From NCBI GenBank assembly GCA_964632945.1, contig CAZWCX010000003.1, positions 62,001 to 126,000 on the forward strand: a DNA stretch of 64,000 nucleotides, given 5' to 3'. Of the stretch, positions 36,820 through 45,705 are shown piece after piece (position 1 is the first letter of the stretch; each line of letters starts with the position of its first letter). The translations under genes and the position numbers were made by a program. The notes beneath the pieces are model-generated. The model was not told the origin of the DNA. It made no database searches and saw only the letters and a list, made by a program, of their open reading frames with translations. This DNA comes from CAZWCX01 sp964632945 (lineage in GTDB: Bacteria > Planctomycetota > MHYJ01 > WSZJ01 > CAZWCX01).

Positions 36820-37815
36820 ATGGATGACGCGGTACCACGGTTGATCGATCGATACGGGCGGATCCACCGCCGCCTGCGCATCTCGGTCACCGATCGCTGC
36901 AACTTCCGCTGCGTCTACTGCATGCCCGAGCAGGTGGCCTGGATCCCCAAACAGGAAGTCCTGACGTACGAGGAATTCGAGCGCCTGACCCGGCTCATGG
37001 TCGGGTTGGGCATCGACCGCGTCCGACTCACCGGCGGGGAGCCGCTCGTGCGCCGCGACGTGCCGGCCTTGTGCGAGCGGCTGGCCCGCCTTCCCGGACT
37101 GCGGGAGGTCACGCTGACCACCAACGCCCAGGCCCTGGCGCGGTTCGCGCAGCCGCTGTGGGATGCCGGGCTGCGGCGGCTCAACCTCAGCCTGGATACC
37201 CTCGATCGCGCCCGCTTCCTGCGCATCGCCCGGCGCGACTTCCTCGACGACGTCCTGGCCGGGATCGCCGAGGCCGAGCGGGTCGGCTTTCGACCGATCA
37301 AGGTCAACATGGTGGTCATGCGCGGGGTGAACGACGACGAGGTTCCCGAGTTCGCGCGCCTGGCCCGGGAGCGGGAATGGGACGTTCGATTCATCGAGTT
37401 CATGCCGCTGGACGGGGATCGCGAGTGGGATCGCGGGAAGGTGTTTTCCGCCGACGAGATCGAGCATGCGGTGGCGCGCGTTCACTCGATCGTGCCGCTG
37501 CAGAACGATCCGTGCGACCCGGCGCGGGAGTACACCTTCGCCGACGGCGTCGGTCGCTTCGGCATCATCGCGTCGGTAACGCGCCCGTTCTGCGCCACCT
37601 GCGACCGGCTCCGGCTCACGGCCGACGGGAAGTTCCGGACCTGCCTGTTCGCCACCGAGGAGCTGGACCTCAAGACCCCGATGCGGGCGGGCGAGACCGA
37701 CGCCCAGTTGACGCACCGGATTCTCGAGGCGGTGTGGATGAAGCGGCCGGGGCACCTGATCGGGCAGACCGAGTTCGTTCAGCCCGCCCGGGCGATGTAT
37801 GCCATCGGCGGGTGA
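36820..37815 (+). CDS. moaA: GTP 3',8-cyclase MoaA
   Basis: 331 residues. The N-terminal radical-SAM cluster motif is CNFRCVYC (C27, C31, C34). The C-terminal cluster that binds GTP is C258, C261 and C275. The chain ends in Gly-Gly, which is needed for activity in known MoaA enzymes. TGGEPLVRRD and TNA motifs of the SAM site are present. It makes the cyclic precursor of molybdopterin with MoaC, which is not encoded in this window. It follows thiC, mrp and the FmdB-like gene, and two of these four genes encode or serve [4Fe-4S] enzymes. Start and end agree with the family length. Firm assignment. Confidence 0.96.
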   Translation: MDDAVPRLIDRYGRIHRRLRISVTDRCNFRCVYCMPEQVAWIPKQEVLTYEEFERLTRLMVGLGIDRVRLTGGEPLVRRDVPALCERLARLPGLREVTLTTNAQALARFAQPLWDAGLRRLNLSLDTLDRARFLRIARRDFLDDVLAGIAEAERVGFRPIKVNMVVMRGVNDDEVPEFARLAREREWDVRFIEFMPLDGDREWDRGKVFSADEIEHAVARVHSIVPLQNDPCDPAREYTFADGVGRFGIIASVTRPFCATCDRLRLTADGKFRTCLFATEELDLKTPMRAGETDAQLTHRILEAVWMKRPGHLIGQTEFVQPARAMYAIGG

Positions 37816-37854
37816 GTCGGGCGGATCGGCGGCTTGCGGGAACCGGGGGGCGAA

Positions 37855-38595
37855 TCAACCCTGGGTGTTCGCGATCAGGGGCAGCCCCCCCTGGGCGAAC
37901 ACGTCCATCAGCGCGTCGACCACCTCCGGATCGAAGTGCGTGCCCCGGCAGCGCCACAGTTCCTCGAGCGCGACCGACGTGGGGACGGCCGGCTTGTAGC
38001 AGCGGGGCATGACGATGGTGTCCCACGCCTCGGCGGCGCCGATGATCCGGGCGAGGATGGGGATGTCGGCCGAGCCCAGCCGGTCCGGATAGCCGCCCCC
38101 GTCGAACCGCTCGTGGGCGTGCCGGATCGCGGCGCAAATCTCCTCGTCCCCGTCGCCCTCACGCAGGATCGACTCGCCGATCGCGGTGTGGGCCTTGACG
38201 AGATCGAATTCCTCCCGGGTCAGCGGCTGGGACTTGATCCGCACGGACTCGGGGATCTCGATCATGCCGACGTCGTGAAGGACGGCGGCGAGGGCGAGGC
38301 GACGCAGGCGGACGAGGGGGAGCTCCAGCTGTACGCCCAACTTCTCGGCCAGGGCGGCAACCCGCTGGGAGTGGCCGCGCGGGAGTCCGCTGCGATCCTC
38401 CACCTGGGCGGCGAAATCCTGGATGCCGGCGAGGGTGGCGGAGTCGAGGGTGGCTTCGTGACGAAGCCGGCGGAGGGTGGGACGCAATCGCGCCACGACG
38501 ATCCGCGTCTCCACGCGGGACTCTCCCCCGAACCCTCCGGCGTCTTCCCGCTCCGCCGCTCCGGATGCCTCCGGGGGTCGCATATCGTCCGTCAC
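37855..38595 (-). CDS. HD-GYP domain protein (putative cyclic-di-GMP phosphodiesterase)
   Basis: I chose the GTG at 38595, since GGAGG lies nine bases upstream. An open frame to 38724 would add 43 residues but would run close to the promoter of the divergent regulator gene. The product has 246 residues. The HD-GYP domain carries HDVGMIEIPESV (HD at 107-108), H136, HAHERFDGGGYPD (GYP at 168-170) and IIGAAEAWD, in which the usual ADxxD reads AExxD (Glu189 for Asp). The N-terminal 60 residues are not a recognised domain. Canonical members hydrolyse cyclic-di-GMP. With one metal ligand changed to Glu, activity is probable but not certain. It is divergent from an NtrC-type regulator and may respond to it. 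Confidence 0.88.
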   Translation of the reverse strand: MTDDMRPPEASGAAEREDAGGFGGESRVETRIVVARLRPTLRRLRHEATLDSATLAGIQDFAAQVEDRSGLPRGHSQRVAALAEKLGVQLELPLVRLRRLALAAVLHDVGMIEIPESVRIKSQPLTREEFDLVKAHTAIGESILREGDGDEEICAAIRHAHERFDGGGYPDRLGSADIPILARIIGAAEAWDTIVMPRCYKPAVPTSVALEELWRCRGTHFDPEVVDALMDVFAQGGLPLIANTQG

Positions 38596-38731
38596 CGCCG
38601 GTGCCCTCCACCCGAACACCCCGGGATTGTACCGGAAGCCGGCCCGGGGGGGAAGAAACGATCGCCGGCGGCCGGAATCTCCGCTCCCCGCTCGGACGGT
38701 GCCGCTTCCCGTCGAAGCCGTCAACGGAGCG

Positions 38732-38759
38732 TTGTACGTTCCGTTGTCGCTGCTATAAT
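38732..38759 (+). promoter_or_regulatory. Promoter of the NtrC-type regulator, leaderless
   Basis: TTGTAC (38732-38737), a 16-base spacer and a perfect TATAAT (38754-38759). The ATG is at 38769, only nine bases after the -10 box, so transcription should start at or within a few bases of the ATG. Confidence 0.6.
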
Positions 38760-38768
38760 AGGGGAGCC

Positions 38769-40160
<1,392 letters not shown>

Positions 40161-40197
40161 GATCCTCCTGCCCGAAGTTCCTTGCCGGAGCGCCTGG

Positions 40198-40989
40198 ATG
40201 ACCGAGCCGCTGGTCAAGTGCACGGTCTCGCACGGCGTGGGTACGCTCACGCTCAACCGCCCGGACAAGCTCAATGCGCTTTCCCCCCGCATGATGGCGG
40301 AACTGCTGCTGGCCCAGCAATCGCTGGCCGGAGATTCGCACGTGCGGGTCATGGTGGTGACGGGAGCGGGGCGTGGATTCTGCGCCGGCGGCGACCTCCA
40401 GGAAATCGAGGATGCGTGGAAGCGCGGCGACGAGGCCGGCCTGGGCGAGTTTCTCGACGCCGGCAAGCGGGTGGTCCTGGGCTTCCGCTCCGCCGCCAAA
40501 CCGGTGATCGCGGCGATCAACGGCGTGGCTACGGGGGCGGGGTTCAACCTCGCCCTGGCGTGCGACTTTCGGATCGCGGCGCAGGAAACCCACCTCGGGC
40601 AGACCTTCGTGCGATTGGGCCTGCATCCGGACTTCGGCGCCACCTGGTTCCTGCCGCGCATCGTCGGCACCGCGCGCGCGGTGGAACTCCTCCTCACCGG
40701 CGAAATGATCGACGCCCGCGAAGCCGCCCGGCTGGGCATCGTCAATCGCGTCGTGCCGCTGGATCAGCTTGAGCAGGCCGTCAAGGCCATGGCCGAACGC
40801 CTGGCGGCCGGTCCCCCGCTCGTCTATGCGCGAACGAAGGAGGCGGTCTACCGGAACGAGGCGGAGGGACTTGCCGCGGCCATCGACTTCGAGCATCGGG
40901 CGCAGATGGATTGCATCCGCTCGGACGACGCCCGCGAAGGAATCGGGGCGTTCCTGGCCCGGCGCGCGCCGCGCTTCCAGGGAAGATAG
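40198..40989 (+). CDS. Enoyl-CoA hydratase/isomerase (crotonase) family
   Basis: 263 residues, with GGAG seven bases before the ATG. The crotonase fold motifs are clear: NRPDKLNALS near 20, the CoA-binding oxyanion hole GAGRGFCAGGDL (about 56-67), GVATGAGFNLAL (about 109-120) and QTFVRLGLHPDFG (about 135-147). Members add water to enoyl-CoA or move double bonds. The exact substrate cannot be told. The 3-hydroxyacyl-CoA dehydrogenase encoded at 42691 would act on its product in fatty acid or aromatic breakdown, so the two may share a pathway although a minus-strand gene lies between. It follows the regulator gene by 37 bases. Confidence 0.92.
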   Translation: MTEPLVKCTVSHGVGTLTLNRPDKLNALSPRMMAELLLAQQSLAGDSHVRVMVVTGAGRGFCAGGDLQEIEDAWKRGDEAGLGEFLDAGKRVVLGFRSAAKPVIAAINGVATGAGFNLALACDFRIAAQETHLGQTFVRLGLHPDFGATWFLPRIVGTARAVELLLTGEMIDAREAARLGIVNRVVPLDQLEQAVKAMAERLAAGPPLVYARTKEAVYRNEAEGLAAAIDFEHRAQMDCIRSDDAREGIGAFLARRAPRFQGR

Positions 40990-41008
40990 GCGTCGCCCCC
41001 GCGCGGCG

Positions 41009-42037
41009 TCAGGGCGTCAGCACGATCTTGCCGAAGGCTTCCCGACCCTCGAGCGCCCGATGCGCGTCGGCGGCGCGTTCCAGGGGGAGGACCCGGTCGA
41101 CCACCGGGCGCAGAGCGCCGTTCTGCACGCAACGGAGCATGTCCCGGAACTCACGTCCGGAGCCCATGGTCGAGCCCAGGATCGTGATCTGGCGGTAGAA
41201 GATGTGTCGCAGGTCCTCCTGCGGGTCGAATCCGGTCGTGGCCCCGCAGGTCACCAGACGCCCCCCGCGTCTCAGGCTGCGCAGGCTGCGCGCCCAGGTG
41301 TCCCGACCGATGTAGTCGACCACCACGTCGACCCCGCGCTTGCGCGTAATCTCCCGCACCCGGGCGTCGAACGACTCCCGGGCATGGTTCACCACCAGGT
41401 CCGCGCCCAGTGCCCGCGCGCGCTCCAGTTTCTCGTCCGTGCCGGCCGTGGCGATCACCCGTGCGCCGCAGGCCTTGGCGATCTGGATCGCCGCCGTCCC
41501 CACCCCGGCGCCCGCGCCGAGGATCAGGACGTCCTCTCCCGCCTTCACCTGCGCCCGCGTGACCAGCATTCGCCAAGCCGTCAGCGACACCAGGGGGAGC
41601 GCCGCCCCTTCCGCGTACGACAGCGACTCCGGAATCGGGTAGCAATTGCGCGCCGGCAGCGCGATCCGCTCGGTATAGGCGCCGTCGCCGTGCTCGCCGA
41701 TCAGGGTGTAGGTCAGGCACTGGCTCCCCTCGCCGCCCGCACAGAATTCGCAGTGACCGCAGGAAATGCCGGGATTCACCAGCACCCGGTCGCCGACCGC
41801 CACTCCCGCCACGCCGGGGCCCAGCGCCGCAATCGTCCCCGAGGCATCGCAGCCGAGGATGCGCGGCAACGCGATCTTCACCCCCGGCATCCCCCGGCGC
41901 ACGAACAGGTCCAGATGATTGAGCGACGTGGCATGCACCTTGAGGACGACTTCGCCCGGACCGGCCGTCGGTTCCGGAATGTCGTCCACGCGCAGAACTT
42001 CCGGACCGCCATGCTCGTGGATTCGGACGGCGCGCAT
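41009..42037 (-). CDS. Zinc-type alcohol dehydrogenase/quinone oxidoreductase (MDR family)
   Basis: I chose the ATG at 42037 with GGAGGAG upstream, giving 342 residues. The medium-chain dehydrogenase fold is clear: MRAVRIHEHGGPEVL, SLNHLDLFVRRG, the structural zinc Cys set C93, C96, C99, C107, and the nucleotide loop GAGAGVGTAAIQ (about 174-185). The catalytic-zinc position has Asn (residue 40), as in quinone oxidoreductases, while the structural zinc site is kept, as in alcohol dehydrogenases. It reduces or oxidises an unknown small substrate with NAD(P). It is transcribed alone, opposite to its neighbours. Substrate and cofactor preference cannot be stated. Confidence 0.9.
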   Translation of the reverse strand: MRAVRIHEHGGPEVLRVDDIPEPTAGPGEVVLKVHATSLNHLDLFVRRGMPGVKIALPRILGCDASGTIAALGPGVAGVAVGDRVLVNPGISCGHCEFCAGGEGSQCLTYTLIGEHGDGAYTERIALPARNCYPIPESLSYAEGAALPLVSLTAWRMLVTRAQVKAGEDVLILGAGAGVGTAAIQIAKACGARVIATAGTDEKLERARALGADLVVNHARESFDARVREITRKRGVDVVVDYIGRDTWARSLRSLRRGGRLVTCGATTGFDPQEDLRHIFYRQITILGSTMGSGREFRDMLRCVQNGALRPVVDRVLPLERAADAHRALEGREAFGKIVLTP

Positions 42038-42074
42038 CGGGGCTCCTCCGGCGGGCGACTGGGGACGTCGCCAA

Positions 42075-42103
42075 GCCCTACCACGGGAACCCACACCCGT
42101 CAA
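42075..42103 (-). promoter_or_regulatory. Candidate promoter of the oxidoreductase gene
   Basis: On the minus strand: TTGACG (42103-42098), a 17-base spacer and TAGGGC (42080-42075, a weak -10). The leader is about 31 bases. Confidence 0.35.
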
Positions 42104-42158
42104 TGGATACCGCTTGACCCGGCGCCGCCCGCGCCCGTCTCTTCTGCCATGAAGTCAT

Positions 42159-42187
42159 TTGTCCCTCGGCCTGCGGGCGGATACAAT
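42159..42187 (+). promoter_or_regulatory. Promoter of the 42.2-45.6 kb operon
   Basis: TTGTCC (42159-42164), a 17-base spacer and TACAAT (42182-42187), giving a leader of about 33 bases. Confidence 0.55.
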
Positions 42188-42226
42188 GTCCCCCGGCCCG
42201 GAGTTCCCGGACCCCGGAGGTGCCCC

Positions 42227-42673
42227 ATGCCCTGGTTCGCCACCGACCCCAAGGTCGCTGAACAGATTCTGCGGGCGCACATCCGGGATACCGCCATCCT
42301 CCACACCATCGTCGGCGTGGGAAAGCGCTGCCTGTTCTGCACGCGGGACGCCCTGTACCTGGTGTCCTACCGCCGCTGGCTGCCGATCCTCACGCCGCGG
42401 CCCGTGGCCGTGTTGTGTTTCCCGATCGCCCAGATCCTCGACCTGACGCTGGAGGAGCGCGGGGACGGAACCGTGTGCCGGCTCGGGATCGCCACTCATC
42501 CGGCCCATCTGCCCCCGGACGGAAGAGTCCCGGACGAGCACTCCATCCTCTTCGTGACGCTGCTCGATCCGGGTTACAAGGAGACCATCGCGTCGGTCCG
42601 CTACCTGGTGGAATCGGCGCAATTCAAGGCCTCGTGGGAGTCGGGAGCGCACCCGGGCCCGAGCAAGACGTAA
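42227..42673 (+). CDS. Hypothetical protein
   Basis: 148 residues, with GGAGG seven bases before the ATG and a good promoter further upstream. It starts MPWFATDPKVAEQILRAHI, then alternates beta strands (DALYLVSYRRWLPILTPRPVAVLCFPI) and a final helix (VESAQFKASW). There is no signal peptide or membrane helix, and the pattern suggests a small soluble beta-barrel or PH-like fold. I do not recognise the family. It is the first gene of a unit with the 3-hydroxyacyl-CoA dehydrogenase, 17 bases downstream, and possibly the lipoprotein and exported protein that follow. Confidence 0.65.
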   Translation: MPWFATDPKVAEQILRAHIRDTAILHTIVGVGKRCLFCTRDALYLVSYRRWLPILTPRPVAVLCFPIAQILDLTLEERGDGTVCRLGIATHPAHLPPDGRVPDEHSILFVTLLDPGYKETIASVRYLVESAQFKASWESGAHPGPSKT

Positions 42674-42690
42674 GGGGAGGGGGAAGACGC

Positions 42691-43563
42691 GTGGGAATCG
42701 ATACGATCGCCGTCCTGGGCGGCGGAACCATGGGCAACGGCATCGCGCAGGTTGCGGCCGCGGGCGGATACCGCGCCGTCCTCTTCGATGTCTCGCGCGA
42801 GGCGCTCGACCGTGCCGTGCAGACGATCACCGGCAACTTGCGCAAGGGTGTGGATAAGGGCAAGATCGCGGCGGGAGACATGGACGCCGCGCTCGGACGC
42901 CTGTCCACGGAGACCGACTTCGCGCGCGCCGTCGCGGACGCGGACCTGGTCATCGAAGCCGTCCCCGAGGAGATCGGGCTGAAGATCGACCTGTTCCGGA
43001 AGGCCCACGCCGCGGCGCAGCCCGGGGCCATCTTCGCCTCCAACACCTCGGCGCTCTCCGTCACGGAGATGGCCGCCGCCAGCGGCCGTCCGGAGCGCTT
43101 CATCGGCATGCACTTCTTCAATCCCGTCCACCTCATGCGGCTCGTGGAGGTGATCCGCGGCTTGGAAACCGCGGCGGCGACCCTGGATGCGACCCTGGAA
43201 GTCGCACGCCGGATGGGCAAGGAAACCGTCGAGGTGCGGGAGTCGCCCGGCTTCGTCACGAGCCGGATGAACGCGCTGATCGGCAACGAGGCGTTTCGCA
43301 TGCTCGAGGAAGGCGTGGCGAGCCCGGAGGGAATCGACAAGGCGATCAAGCTCGGTCTCAATCACCCCATGGGCCCGTTCGAAATGGTCGACCTGGTCGG
43401 ACTGGACGTGCGCCTGAGCATCCTCGAGTTCCTCCATCGCACGCTCGGCGATCGGTTTCGCCCCACTCCGTTGATGGTCCAGTACGTCAAGGCAGGACGC
43501 CTGGGTCGGAAGGTCCGGAAGGGCGTGTACCGGTACGACGCGGACGGGAACCGGATTTCCTGA
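42691..43563 (+). CDS. 3-hydroxyacyl-CoA dehydrogenase
   Basis: 290 residues from a GTG with GGAGGGGG upstream. The NAD-binding loop GGGTMGNG (10-17) starts a Rossmann fold. ASNTSALSVTEMA and GMHFFNPVHLMRLVEVI with the catalytic His follow, and the C-terminal domain has NHPMGPFEMVDLVGLDV. Size and motifs fit the single-domain 3-hydroxybutyryl/3-hydroxyacyl-CoA dehydrogenase of fatty acid or butyrate metabolism, which oxidises 3-hydroxyacyl-CoA to 3-ketoacyl-CoA. The crotonase-family gene 1.7 kb upstream would supply its substrate. The thiolase is not in the window. Firm family, unclear chain-length preference. Confidence 0.94.
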   Translation: MGIDTIAVLGGGTMGNGIAQVAAAGGYRAVLFDVSREALDRAVQTITGNLRKGVDKGKIAAGDMDAALGRLSTETDFARAVADADLVIEAVPEEIGLKIDLFRKAHAAAQPGAIFASNTSALSVTEMAAASGRPERFIGMHFFNPVHLMRLVEVIRGLETAAATLDATLEVARRMGKETVEVRESPGFVTSRMNALIGNEAFRMLEEGVASPEGIDKAIKLGLNHPMGPFEMVDLVGLDVRLSILEFLHRTLGDRFRPTPLMVQYVKAGRLGRKVRKGVYRYDADGNRIS

Positions 43564-43612
43564 ACCCCCCGGACCGCGAAAGCGCGGGGGAGATGTGAGG
43601 GTCGGAGCGACC

Positions 43613-44920
43613 ATGGCAAGCGGTGCGTCGGACGATTCGCGGGCGGCGGGTTCCCTACCCGGCGACGCGGGGCTCCCGCGGCTTCGCCCGGGCGCCGCCG
43701 GTCGCGTCCGCGCGTCGAAACTCGCCGCTGCGGGCCTGGCCGGGCTCCTCGCGCTCCTGTCCGGGTGCGCCGCGCCGAGCGGCCGGGAGGAGGGCGGCGG
43801 ATTCGAAATGAACGCCCTGCCGGAGGCGCTCCCACCCCGGCCGGCGGAGAACGTCCTCATCCCCACCCTCGACTCCCTCATGGGCGAGCGCTGGTGGGGG
43901 CTCTACGCCAATCAGACCCGGATCGGCCGGGTCCACCTGGCGGGCAAGCGCGTGCAGACGGCGGAGGGAGAGGGCGTCGGGCTCGCGGTCGAGAGCCTCC
44001 TCGAAGTCCCGCCGCCGACGGTCCGACTTCGCTGGGAAGCCCAGTACGCCAAGAACGGAAAGCCGCTCTACCTCCGGGAAACCACCCAGGAGGAGAACCT
44101 GACCGGGGGGCAGAGCCGCTCGCGGACCTTCGAAGTTCGGGGGGCGCAGGTGCAGTGCGTCGGCGTCGACCCGTCCGGGGCGGCCCGCGAAACCGCCTAC
44201 CCCTGGCCCGAGGAGAGCGCCTTCCTGCTCGCCGGGCTCGAGGGGCCGGAAATGTTCATGGTGGCGGCCTCGGTCCAGCCCCTGGTCGGGAAGTCGTACG
44301 AGTACATCGTCGCCGGTCCGACCGGCCCCGTACCCCTGCGCATCGACGTGGAAGATCGCGAGATCATTCCGGTGCGCGACCAGAACCATGATTGCCTGCG
44401 GCTCCTCCTGCAGCAGGGCACTCTGAGTCGACGCGTCTGGATGACGGACGAACGGCAGGTGGTGAAATGGGCGGAGATTCGCCCGGACGGCAAGGAAGGG
44501 ATCGTCGCCCTCCTGGGGACCGCCGAGCAGGCCGACAGCGATCTCGGCGGCGGATCGGGTCTGCCCGGGCCGCACGAGGTGGTCCTCGCCTTCATCAAGG
44601 GAGTCGTCTCGGACAATCGCGAGTTGATCGACCTGCAGTGCGACTACGATGCCCTGTACGGGAGCTTCCAGCGCGACGGTCGCGCGAAGGCGATCTCCCG
44701 CTCGGCCTTCAATGCCTGGTTCCGCAACCGGGTCATGGCGGACGCCAACCTGCGCATGTCCGCGCGCTCGGTCGAAATCCTGCGGCCGCTGCTGAAGACG
44801 GTCATTCGCGGGAACAAGGCCGCGGTTTCCTTCCAGGATCCCGCCAGCGGCAAGGACTTCTTTCGTTTCAGCTTCCGTCTCTCCGGCCGCGGATGGCTGG
44901 TCGTCAACTACGAACCGTGA
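43613..44920 (+). CDS. Lipoprotein with C-terminal NTF2-like domain
   Basis: I chose the ATG at 43613 (GGAG five bases upstream). A GTG at 43595 is an alternative. The product has 435 residues. A basic N-terminal stretch of about 35 residues leads to a hydrophobic core and the lipobox LSGC (near residue 52), so the mature protein is probably lipid-anchored after cleavage. The long head before the hydrophobic core is unusual. The middle (about 80-310) is beta-rich, with no enzyme motif. Residues 320-435 look like an NTF2/SnoaL-type cone (HEVVLAFIKGVVSDNRELID...). The gene begins 49 bases after the dehydrogenase and is followed after 10 bases by another exported protein. Confidence 0.6.
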   Translation: MASGASDDSRAAGSLPGDAGLPRLRPGAAGRVRASKLAAAGLAGLLALLSGCAAPSGREEGGGFEMNALPEALPPRPAENVLIPTLDSLMGERWWGLYANQTRIGRVHLAGKRVQTAEGEGVGLAVESLLEVPPPTVRLRWEAQYAKNGKPLYLRETTQEENLTGGQSRSRTFEVRGAQVQCVGVDPSGAARETAYPWPEESAFLLAGLEGPEMFMVAASVQPLVGKSYEYIVAGPTGPVPLRIDVEDREIIPVRDQNHDCLRLLLQQGTLSRRVWMTDERQVVKWAEIRPDGKEGIVALLGTAEQADSDLGGGSGLPGPHEVVLAFIKGVVSDNRELIDLQCDYDALYGSFQRDGRAKAISRSAFNAWFRNRVMADANLRMSARSVEILRPLLKTVIRGNKAAVSFQDPASGKDFFRFSFRLSGRGWLVVNYEP

Positions 44921-44930
44921 GGGATTGCCC

Positions 44931-45578
44931 GTGACCATTCCTTCCTCCCGACGCGTGGGTCTCGGCGCGCTCGTGCTGGCCGGCCTTGCCGCCGCCGCGC
45001 TCCTGGCCGAACCGCACCTGGACCGCACCTTCGTCCTCGAAATCGATGGCCGGCCGGTCGAGTTCACCACCGGCCAGGCGATCTCGGTCGCCTGCACCCA
45101 TGCGGACGGAAAGTCCCACACCCTGAGCGCCCGCCAGAGTCCGGTCCAGCGGTTCGATCGCGCCGGGCTTCGCTTCTCTTATCCGGTCGATTGTTCGGTC
45201 CTGTATGACCAGGGAGAGGACGAGATCGCGGCCAGCATCCGCCACCCCGCGGGTCCGGTCGTCCAAGTCCACCGGATGACGGGAACCGTGGACCGGAAAG
45301 ACGCCCTGGAGCGCCACGCCGCCACCCTGCTTTCGACCCTGAAGACCGGCGGGGCCACCGAAATCGAACGGGAGGAGATTTCGACCACCCTCGCCGGGGC
45401 TACCGTGACCGGTGTCCAGGTCGCCTGCCGCCTGTTGGACGAAGCCCGGGTCACGGAAGTCTACTATCCCACGCACGGGAAACGGCCCTACCGGGTCTCC
45501 GTCGACTACGGGTTCGACGACGCGCGGGAGGCGCAGGAGCTTTTCGAGCTCGTGAGCCGAAGCCTGATCCTGGAGTAG
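44931..45578 (+). CDS. Exported protein of unknown function
   Basis: 215 residues from a GTG with GAGGG upstream. A TTG at 44925 would add two residues. A signal peptide or anchor covers about residues 1-26 (GLGALVLAGLAAAALLA). The rest is mainly beta strands with a short helix at the end, and has three Cys residues, in CTH, DCSV and ACRL. I do not recognise the family. It starts 10 bases after the lipoprotein gene, so the two may be made together at the cell envelope. It is the last gene before the five-PAS regulator, which has its own promoter. Confidence 0.55.
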   Translation: MTIPSSRRVGLGALVLAGLAAAALLAEPHLDRTFVLEIDGRPVEFTTGQAISVACTHADGKSHTLSARQSPVQRFDRAGLRFSYPVDCSVLYDQGEDEIAASIRHPAGPVVQVHRMTGTVDRKDALERHAATLLSTLKTGGATEIEREEISTTLAGATVTGVQVACRLLDEARVTEVYYPTHGKRPYRVSVDYGFDDAREAQELFELVSRSLILE

Positions 45579-45614
45579 GGTTTCCCTCCACGCCCCCGTA
45601 ATTGCAACTCGGCG

Positions 45615-45644
45615 TTGACCTGCGATACCGCGGTGGGCTATGGT
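45615..45644 (+). promoter_or_regulatory. Promoter of the PAS-GGDEF-EAL gene
   Basis: TTGACC (45615-45620), an 18-base spacer and TATGGT (45639-45644). The leader is about 55 bases. The Shine-Dalgarno sequence before the GTG is weak. Confidence 0.5.
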
Positions 45645-45705
45645 AGACAGGCCTGACTGGGTCTGGAGGGGGCCGGACCCGCCCATCCCAACCCCGGGAT
45701 GACCC

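Noticed and set aside
38596..38724. A longer HD-GYP protein starting at 38724.
   Set aside because: The extra N-terminus is Arg/Pro-rich, has no domain, and would run close to the divergent promoter. The GTG at 38595 has a proper ribosome-binding site.
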